Source of the DNA: Morganella morganii
GTDB lineage: Bacteria > Pseudomonadota > Gammaproteobacteria > Enterobacterales > Enterobacteriaceae
DNA length: 64,000 nt
Direction: 5' to 3'
Assembly (NCBI RefSeq): GCF_019402645.1
Contig: NZ_VKKS01000001.1
Span: 1,860,835-1,924,834 of the forward strand
In this document: positions 58,905 to 64,000 of the stretch, piece by piece
Layout of the letters: every line of letters begins with the position of its first letter
Position numbering within the stretch: position 1 is the stretch's first letter
The notes under the pieces: model-generated
The model's input: the letters and a program-made list of their open reading frames with translations, nothing else
Told to the model about the DNA's origin: nothing
The model's database searches: none
Program-made: the position numbers and the translations under genes

Positions 58905-60704
58905 TTAATCTTTACCGACATGGAGAATGGCTAAAAACGCTTCCTGTGGTAACTCAACGTTACCGACCTGCTTCATGCGTTTCTTACCGTCTTTCTGTTT
59001 CTGTAACAGTTTTTTCTTACGGCTGACGTCACCGCCGTAGCATTTCGCCAGAACGTTTTTACGCAGCTGTTTCACTGTTGAACGTGCAATAATATGAGTA
59101 CCGATAGCAGCCTGAATTGCGATATCAAACTGCTGACGCGGGATCAGATCTTTCATCTTCTCAACCAGTTCACGGCCACGGTACATGGAATTATCACGGT
59201 GGGTGATAAGTGCCAGCGCATCCACGCGATCACCGTTGATAAGCACATCCACGCGCACCATATCAGACGCCTGGAAGCGTTTGAAGTTGTAATCCAGTGA
59301 GGCATAACCGCGTGAGGTGGATTTCAGGCGGTCGAAGAAATCGAGTACCACTTCCGCCATCGGGATTTCATAGGTCAGTGCAACCTGATTGCCGTGATAA
59401 ACCATATTGGTCTGCACGCCGCGTTTTTCGATGCACAGGGTAATGACATTACCGAGATACTGCTGCGGCAGCAGCATATGACATTCCGCGATCGGCTCGC
59501 GCAACTCTTCAATATTGTTGAGCGGCGGCAGTTTGGACGGGCTGTCGACATAGACGATTTCGCCGCCGGTGGTTTCCACTTCATAGACTACGGTCGGTGC
59601 AGTGGTGATCAGATCGAGATCATATTCACGCTCCAGACGCTCCTGGATAATCTCCATATGCAGAAGACCCAGGAAGCCGCAGCGGAAACCGAAGCCCAGC
59701 GCAGTGGAACTCTCCGGCTCATAGAACAGAGAGGCATCGTTGAGGCTCAGTTTACCGAGCGCATCGCGGAAGGCTTCATAGTCATCAGAGCTGACCGGGA
59801 ACAGACCCGCGTAGACCTGTGGCTTGACTTTTTTAAAGCCCGGCAGCGGTTTGTCCGCCGGTGCACGTGCGCCGGTTAAGGTATCCCCCACCGGTGCCCC
59901 GAGAATGTCTTTAATCGCGCAGACCAGCCAGCCCACTTCACCGCATCTGAGGATATCTTTATCCACCTGTTTCGGTGTGAAAATCCCCAGACGGTCAGCG
60001 TTATACACCTGGCCGGTGCTCATCACTTTGATTTTATCGCCTTTGCGCAGTGTGCCGTTTTTGATACGGATCAGAGATACAACCCCTAAATAGTTATCAA
60101 ACCAGGAGTCAATAATCAGTGCCTGTAACGGTGCATCCGGATCGCCTTCCGGCGGCGGAATATCGCGCACCAGACGTTCGATCACATCGGTCACACCCAC
60201 ACCGGTTTTCGCTGAACAGCGCACGGCATCTGCCGCCTCAATTCCGACAATGTCTTCAATCTCTTCCGCCACCCGCTCAGGGTCGGCAGCAGGCAGGTCA
60301 ATTTTATTGAGAACCGGCACCACTTCCAGGTTCATTTCCAGTGCGGTATAGCAGTTTGCCAGCGTTTGTGCCTCAACCCCCTGCCCCGCATCAACCACCA
60401 GCAGCGCTCCTTCACAGGCCGCCAGTGAACGGGAAACCTCATACGAGAAGTCAACGTGTCCCGGGGTGTCGATAAAGTTGAGCTGGTATGTGTCGCCGCT
60501 CTGCGTGGTGTAATCCAGTGTCACACTCTGTGCTTTGATGGTAATGCCGCGTTCGCGTTCCAGGTCCATTGAATCCAGAACTTGTGCCGCCATTTCACGG
60601 TCGGATAACCCGCCGCAAATCTGAATAATGCGATCAGATAACGTAGATTTACCGTGATCGATATGAGCAATAATGGAAAAATTTCGGATATGGTTGATTT
60701 TCAA
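58905..60704 (-). CDS. lepA: Elongation factor 4 (LepA)
   Basis: LepA is a ribosome-associated GTPase of 599 residues, the same as E. coli. The G1 motif is [13 protein letters not shown] near residue 12, then [12 protein letters not shown] and [10 protein letters not shown]. The LepA-specific C-terminal domain ends [21 protein letters not shown]. Upstream of its start the conserved gene order ends (rseC, the usual neighbour in E. coli, is not seen) and a mosaic accessory region begins. Confidence 0.98.
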   Translation of the reverse strand: MKINHIRNFSIIAHIDHGKSTLSDRIIQICGGLSDREMAAQVLDSMDLERERGITIKAQSVTLDYTTQSGDTYQLNFIDTPGHVDFSYEVSRSLAACEGALLVVDAGQGVEAQTLANCYTALEMNLEVVPVLNKIDLPAADPERVAEEIEDIVGIEAADAVRCSAKTGVGVTDVIERLVRDIPPPEGDPDAPLQALIIDSWFDNYLGVVSLIRIKNGTLRKGDKIKVMSTGQVYNADRLGIFTPKQVDKDILRCGEVGWLVCAIKDILGAPVGDTLTGARAPADKPLPGFKKVKPQVYAGLFPVSSDDYEAFRDALGKLSLNDASLFYEPESSTALGFGFRCGFLGLLHMEIIQERLEREYDLDLITTAPTVVYEVETTGGEIVYVDSPSKLPPLNNIEELREPIAECHMLLPQQYLGNVITLCIEKRGVQTNMVYHGNQVALTYEIPMAEVVLDFFDRLKSTSRGYASLDYNFKRFQASDMVRVDVLINGDRVDALALITHRDNSMYRGRELVEKMKDLIPRQQFDIAIQAAIGTHIIARSTVKQLRKNVLAKCYGGDVSRKKKLLQKQKDGKKRMKQVGNVELPQEAFLAILHVGKD

Positions 60705-60894
60705 GATAAAATTCTTCTTTGTAATGCCCTATAAAACTAGCTTTGGACACGATTACGGACACAAAGCCAACACTCTATATTGCTGGTTAATTGGTAATAT
60801 TGGCAGCATTCTACATGCTACAGACAGCCAACTCAAAGAAACGTTCATTCTGTTGGGAAAAAACATCTTAACGCCCCATCAGTAACAAACAATC

Positions 60895-60943
60895 TTGACA
60901 TTACCGCCATCGTAAATTTACATTATGCTGTATATTTAACCAG
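60895..60943 (+). promoter_or_regulatory. SOS-type promoter with LexA-like box
   Basis: TTGACA (60895-60900) and TTACAT (60918-60923) are 17 bases apart. CTGTATATTTAACCAG (60928-60943), one mismatch from CTGT-N8-ACAG, overlaps the expected start point. LexA repression of the following DinI-like gene is predicted. Confidence 0.7.
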
Positions 60944-60961
60944 TACCCAAGAGGTGATCAC

Positions 60962-61174
60962 ATGCTCCGTATTGATGTTATTTTCAGCAGAAACCAAAAA
61001 GAGATAATGCCGCCGGGTATATTTGAGGCGCTGGAAAAAGAAATAGACAGAAAGTTCCGGACTCAGTATCAGGATAAGGAGAAATGCCGCAACCGGGTTA
61101 TATGTTTTAAACAGGTTAAAGTGAGGTGGCTGCGGCATTGTTCGGTAATCCCACCAGCGGCGGGAAAGCAATAA
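60962..61174 (+). CDS. DinI-like SOS protein with aberrant C-terminus
   Basis: The first 40 residues (MLRIDVIFSRNQKEIMPPGI, then EALEKEIDRKFRTQY) have the DinI-family opening. DinI proteins bind RecA filaments and modulate the SOS response. A DinI-like C-terminal half is missing: after about residue 42 the frame runs through an imperfect inverted repeat (AATGCCGCAACC ... GGCTGCGGCATT, 61083-61140) and ends at residue 70 with no family similarity. AGAGGTG lies six bases before ATG. Probably truncated by rearrangement. Confidence 0.6.
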   Translation: MLRIDVIFSRNQKEIMPPGIFEALEKEIDRKFRTQYQDKEKCRNRVICFKQVKVRWLRHCSVIPPAAGKQ

Positions 61175-61175
61175 A

Positions 61176-61233
61176 AAGAGCACTGTAGCTGAATACGGAT
61201 TAGGTAATGAGCCTGTCGTATTCCAATGCTCTT
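61176..61233. repeat. Nested inverted repeats
   Basis: AAGAGCA (61176-61182) pairs with TGCTCTT (61227-61233), and inside it GAATACG (61191-61197) pairs with CGTATTC (61217-61223). The result is a long interrupted hairpin between the DinI-like gene and the convergent 107-residue frame. Confidence 0.5.
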
Positions 61234-61275
61234 ATTGTTGCTGCAATAAAAAAGGCCTCCTGAGCGACCTGTGAT

Positions 61276-61599
61276 TTATATATTGCTTTCGTCTATTTGA
61301 CATTCCAGGTCAAATACCTCTGCACGATATGACAAAATCACATGCGTTATGGCTGATTTTTGCTGTTCTCTAAATGAATTCCACAGGTTAAGCAGCGGCT
61401 GATCGTGATGTGACCACGCCTCACCAATTTCAGCCTTATCATTACTGTTTTTACTCACTATCAAATCAACATCACCGTCATCCTGATCGCCACCTGTTAT
61501 ATTATTTTCTGCTGGTAATCGCCCAACCATGCATACTGTTTTATTGGCTTTATCTTTAATAACTAATGCACCATTTTCATAAAAATACCCGCGAGGCAA
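61276..61599 (-). CDS. Unknown protein, 107 residues, probably 5'-truncated
   Basis: I do not recognise this product. It has a TTG start at 61599 and an acidic centre (GGDQDDGDVDLIVSKNSND), a WSHHDQPLLNLWNSF segment and the end VFDLECQIDESNI. No ATG lies before it, and the frame is closed upstream near 61620. Its start is two bases from the ATG of the divergent gene, which leaves no room for a promoter. A hairpin with TTTTTT follows its stop. It is possibly a phage gene whose 5' end was lost at the junction. Confidence 0.45.
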   Translation of the reverse strand: MPRGYFYENGALVIKDKANKTVCMVGRLPAENNITGGDQDDGDVDLIVSKNSNDKAEIGEAWSHHDQPLLNLWNSFREQQKSAITHVILSYRAEVFDLECQIDESNI

Positions 61600-61601
61600 A
61601 A

Positions 61602-62156
61602 ATGAAACGTCATGTTTTTAATAAGTTTTTCGATTCTAAGAAGATTGAAGAATCCATATTGACCATATGCAGATCAGAGGAGCCTCTTATTTCTGTACTC
61701 ACTCTGCACCTAACCTGCGAAAGCTTTTTAGAGGCATTTATATCTGGGAAACTTGATATAGAGGACTTATTCGCGAGTAGACCCAAAAACCATGATGATG
61801 TTAGTTTCAGGATGTCATTTGAGCACAAAAATAAATTAGCCCAGCGGCTGGGAATGCCAAGAGCTGCATACGAGGCTCTCTCTGAATTGAATCAAATCAG
61901 GAATCAGTTTGCACACAGGCTACTACATGCTGAAATTCCATCTAAAACAATAAATAAAATTATAGAGCTGATTGATTCATTTAAGGGCACCGAAACTGAG
62001 ATAAAACTAAATGACGAGGGGGTTACGTACCGGCCAGTAGATGGAGATAATCAGTTTACATATAAGATGTCTGATCCAGGCACCCCAGAAACGATTAAGT
62101 TGTGTATCGCATATTTCTCCATGTTTAGAAGGGTTGCAATGGGATTATCGCACTAA
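61602..62156 (+). CDS. HEPN-motif protein of unknown function
   Basis: This 184-residue, mostly helical protein carries R100-N-Q-F-A-H105, the R-x4-H motif of HEPN proteins (many are RNases or antiviral/toxin components). The preceding helix is YEALSELNQI. The region CESFLEAFISGKLDIEDLF ... SFEHKNKLAQRLGM also resembles the MltR fold. GAGG lies six bases before ATG. It is AT-rich and in a mosaic region. No antitoxin gene is obvious next to it. It could be a HEPN toxin, an Abi-type protein or an MltR-like regulator. Confidence 0.6.
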   Translation: MKRHVFNKFFDSKKIEESILTICRSEEPLISVLTLHLTCESFLEAFISGKLDIEDLFASRPKNHDDVSFRMSFEHKNKLAQRLGMPRAAYEALSELNQIRNQFAHRLLHAEIPSKTINKIIELIDSFKGTETEIKLNDEGVTYRPVDGDNQFTYKMSDPGTPETIKLCIAYFSMFRRVAMGLSH

Positions 62157-62264
62157 ATTGCCAATAAAAGCCGCACACAGCTCTTGTGTTAAGTGATAAC
62201 GAGGTGATTGATACTGTGACAGCGTATATGAGCCATTCCGGAGATATCAACAAAATGGCAGAAA

Positions 62265-62291
62265 CAAAAAAAGCTGCACTTGGCAGCTCTT
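62265..62291 (-). terminator. Terminator of the 80-residue gene
   Basis: On the minus strand AGCTGC and GCAGCT form a hairpin followed by seven T. It lies 21 bases after the stop of the gene at 62312-62554. Confidence 0.8.
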
Positions 62292-62311
62292 TGTATTGCT
62301 AAATAACATTA

Positions 62312-62554
62312 TTAACTTATTAAAAACTCGATTCGCTTAGTGACGCCGTTTTCATCAATGACGGTTTCTGCTTTATAGCTGTGTTTGCTTTTTGCTGCAC
62401 TAATGATTTCGTCAAAATCAAAACCTTTATCTTTCAATGATACGGCAGCTTGATTTGGTAAAATTCCATTAAGCATAGAAATAAAGATGACCGGAACAGT
62501 TATTTCTTCATCCAAGCTATCCCCAATATATTTTTTAATAATCAATGTTTTCAT
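62312..62554 (-). CDS. Unknown small protein, 80 residues
   Basis: I do not recognise this small acidic protein beginning MKTLIIKKYIGDSLDEEITV. It contains SMLNGILPNQAAVSLKDKGFDFDEIISAAK and ends RIEFLIS. The complete frame, ATG start and proper terminator support a real gene. Similar small proteins with a beta-hairpin opening and amphipathic helix occur in prophages and plasmids. No signal peptide or membrane segment. Confidence 0.6.
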   Translation of the reverse strand: MKTLIIKKYIGDSLDEEITVPVIFISMLNGILPNQAAVSLKDKGFDFDEIISAAKSKHSYKAETVIDENGVTKRIEFLIS

Positions 62555-62599
62555 TTAATTTACAACCGTTAATTTGACTTAGGAGCACTATACTATTAA

Positions 62600-63086
62600 T
62601 CAGATAAAAATCATAGTTAACCGAACATGTGAACTATCCGGAAATTCCGGAGAGTTGAAATAATTGCGGAGGCATACGCTGAGAGTGTATGCGTTCAGGT
62701 TCCCCATGGCGTGTATGCTTCTATCCTGATAAGTCGACTGGGTTGTTCCAGTGCTCATACCCATGCGAGTTAGCCGATCAGCCCCGGCATTCTCCACAAT
62801 GAGAACCCCACTCGCTTTAATGCCGCCGCGAGTAAGGCGGAAGCTGACAAATAGAGTTTTCGTTTAAAATCAATTAGTAATCAGTGCAACGCGCATTTTT
62901 GTGAGAGAGTACAACAGATACAAAAGCGCTCCAGTGCAGTGTCGAGCTACAAAGGGGCATAACAAACATACAGGGTGTTACAGGCATAAAAAAACCCCGC
63001 GAGTGCGAGGTTTGGAATTTGTGTAGTGCGCTAACCGTAAAATGCCCACTATTTGGAGTGATAAGGCAATTCCGGACAGAATGCAA
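62600..63086 (-). mobile_element. Phage-derived Ash/Icd-like remnant
   Basis: Two minus-strand frames give peptides of the kind seen in the immunity region of P4-like and other enterobacterial prophages. 62874-63086 (TTG start) reads SRGFFMPVTPCMFVMP and LHWSAFVSVVLSHKNARCTDY. 62600-62797 reads ENAGADRLTRMGMSTGTTQSTY. The frame is broken between them (stops near 62873). A terminator-like hairpin lies inside (62994-63014, CCCCGCGAG/CTCGCACTCG with T7 on the minus strand). No integrase is in view. Confidence 0.4.
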
Positions 63087-63156
63087 CTACCATGATGGCC
63101 GGTAGCCAAATACAGCATTGTTCTTTGAGACTCTGTACACGATTTCCATTACATTT

Positions 63157-63571
63157 TTATGGCGGGGATGAACACAAAAAAAGATCAGTTGTGTAATACT
63201 GAGTAAAGAGGTCTGTTGACGGACATTTTTGATAGCCATTTGAAGTTAAATAAAAACTGAGATACCACGTTATAGGCAATGACAATACAAACCATGATAC
63301 AACAAAAAAACCCTTTTTATTATGTTCTTTTTTACTTTCTTTCTTTTTGTTAATTAAACAATAAATAACTTTAATTGAATCAGAAAAAAAAAACATAAGT
63401 AATTACTGGTATTATCATACATAAAATAGAGCCATAAGACATTTGCAATATAGAATCTTTATATAATATAGATAAAATAGATTTTAAAGATATTTCAAAA
63501 AAAACAAACAACAAGCCAGGGCATATTATTAATATAAAGAAAGCACATGCAATTATTTTTTTCTTATCCAT
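63157..63571 (-). pseudogene. DUF1240-like membrane immunity gene split at a T10 tract
   Basis: Two overlapping frames make one four-helix membrane protein. 63571-63380 begins MDKKKIIACAFFILIICPG and ends ITYVFFF. 63396-63157 begins FFFSDSIKVIYCLINKKK and ends in GYQKCPSTDLFTQYYTTDLFLC, the C-terminal pattern I associate with DUF1240 proteins. The break is at ten consecutive A on the plus strand (63384-63393, T10 in the gene). Nine would restore a single frame of about 140 residues. The 5' end overlaps the toxin gene by 19 bases. Confidence 0.6.
63384..63393. repeat. Homopolymer of ten A (T10 on the coding strand)
   Basis: The tract lies exactly where the two halves of the DUF1240-like gene change frame. 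Runs of this length slip during replication, so the gene could switch on and off, or the run could be a sequencing error. Confidence 0.7.
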
Positions 63572-64000
63572 TGCCTGTTTCCTTTCCAATATTTATCAAC
63601 CTCAGGTATATCTTTAACTTCTCTCATTTTTTTTATTAATGACTCAGTAATTTTATATTTATTATCAAGTTGATTGAAATAAACAGCCAAACCAAAACCA
63701 ATAACAAAAACACCAACTGCAATCCATAGCGGGCCGGCGGACGCAAAAGCAATAAGTCCTATTGTCCCGCTCCCCCATGCCGCAAACGAAGCTACACCTA
63801 ACTTAGCCACATCCATCGTAATATCCCCAATAAAATTATACAAATCATAATCTTTTTGGAAGATAAGTTGTAACACACGGAATCCCGCTGCAGCGATAAA
63901 AGTATAACGCATACCGCTAATTGTCGCGGCATTGAGTCCCTGCTGACCAATACCCATGCCGATTAATTTACCGTTATTCGCAAGATAATGAGTGGCATTC
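63553..64000 (-). CDS. C-terminal part of a membrane-active protein (probable toxin), cut by window edge
   Basis: The frame is open to the right edge, so the real start lies outside the window; an internal ATG at 63957 gives 134 residues. It contains long Gly/Ala-rich hydrophobic stretches (VAKLGVASFAAWGSGTIGLIAFASAGPLWIAVGVFVIGFGLAVYF) and a charged tail ending GNRQWIRKK. This resembles the pore-forming C-terminal domain of polymorphic or type VI effectors. The overlapping membrane immunity-like gene downstream supports a toxin/immunity pair. Toxin family not identified. Confidence 0.55.
   Translation of the reverse strand, partial: NATHYLANNGKLIGMGIGQQGLNAATISGMRYTFIAAAGFRVLQLIFQKDYDLYNFIGDITMDVAKLGVASFAAWGSGTIGLIAFASAGPLWIAVGVFVIGFGLAVYFNQLDNKYKITESLIKKMREVKDIPEVDKYWKGNRQWIRKK

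Noticed and set aside
60923..61183. 86-residue minus-strand frame
   Set aside because: Antisense to the DinI-like gene, whose promoter, SOS box and ribosome-binding site support the plus strand; the hydrophobic stretch is a by-product.

Overview
The window is a stretch of enterobacterial chromosome. From der to lepA the gene order largely follows the Escherichia coli block der-bamB-yfgM-hisS-ispG-rodZ-rlmN-ndk-pbpC-yfhM-sseB-pepB-isc-suhB-glyA-hmp-glnB-glrR-qseG-glrK-glmY-purL-mltF-tadA-yfhL-acpS-pdxJ-recO-era-rnc-lepB-lepA. Protein sequences are close to E. coli but not identical. Base composition looks near 50% GC in the core. Several genes fit the Proteus/Providencia/Morganella group: a glutaminase-type NadE, an auxiliary trpS, a DUF1240-like immunity gene and a peptidoglycan amidase with a secreted partner. 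I infer Morganellaceae, most likely Morganella, because Proteus and Providencia are much more AT-rich. That is an inference from memory, not a search.

Layout. 1-7300: cell-envelope and housekeeping genes (der, bamB, yfgM, hisS, ispG, rodZ, a shortened pilW-like lipoprotein). 7300-18100: rlmN, a UspF-like stress protein, ndk, then the periplasmic defence pair pbpC/yfhM (PBP1C and bacterial alpha-2-macroglobulin) and a half-length sseB. 18100-25200: pepB and the complete isc iron-sulfur operon, preceded by two tandem IscR sites. 25200-31000: trmJ, suhB, hcaT, glyA (PurR box) and hmp (NsrR site). 31300-37900: nitrogen and envelope-stress control (glnB-nadE; glrR-qseG-glrK; the sRNA GlmY behind a textbook sigma-54 promoter with three GlrR sites). 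37900-49100: purL, mltF, tadA, leuE, a TetR-controlled MFS pump, map with a ParD-like partner, and a second tryptophanyl-tRNA synthetase.

49100-53900 is an accessory island. It holds a trp-type attenuator for the second trpS, an MgtS-like small membrane protein, an unannotated sRNA candidate, a DMT transporter, a VOC protein, and an internally deleted amidase next to its intact secreted partner. 53900-60700 returns to the core (yfhL, acpS, pdxJ, recO, era, rnc, lepB, lepA). From 60700 to the end the sequence is AT-rich, mosaic and phage- or toxin-like: a truncated DinI-like SOS gene, a HEPN-motif protein, Ash/Icd-like phage remnants, and the C-terminus of a membrane toxin followed by an immunity gene split at a run of ten T.

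The most interesting items are the Trp-codon leader and attenuator in front of the auxiliary trpS, the ParD-like/map operon with its own palindromic operator, the inactivated amidase with a surviving partner gene, and the homopolymer-split immunity gene at the right edge.
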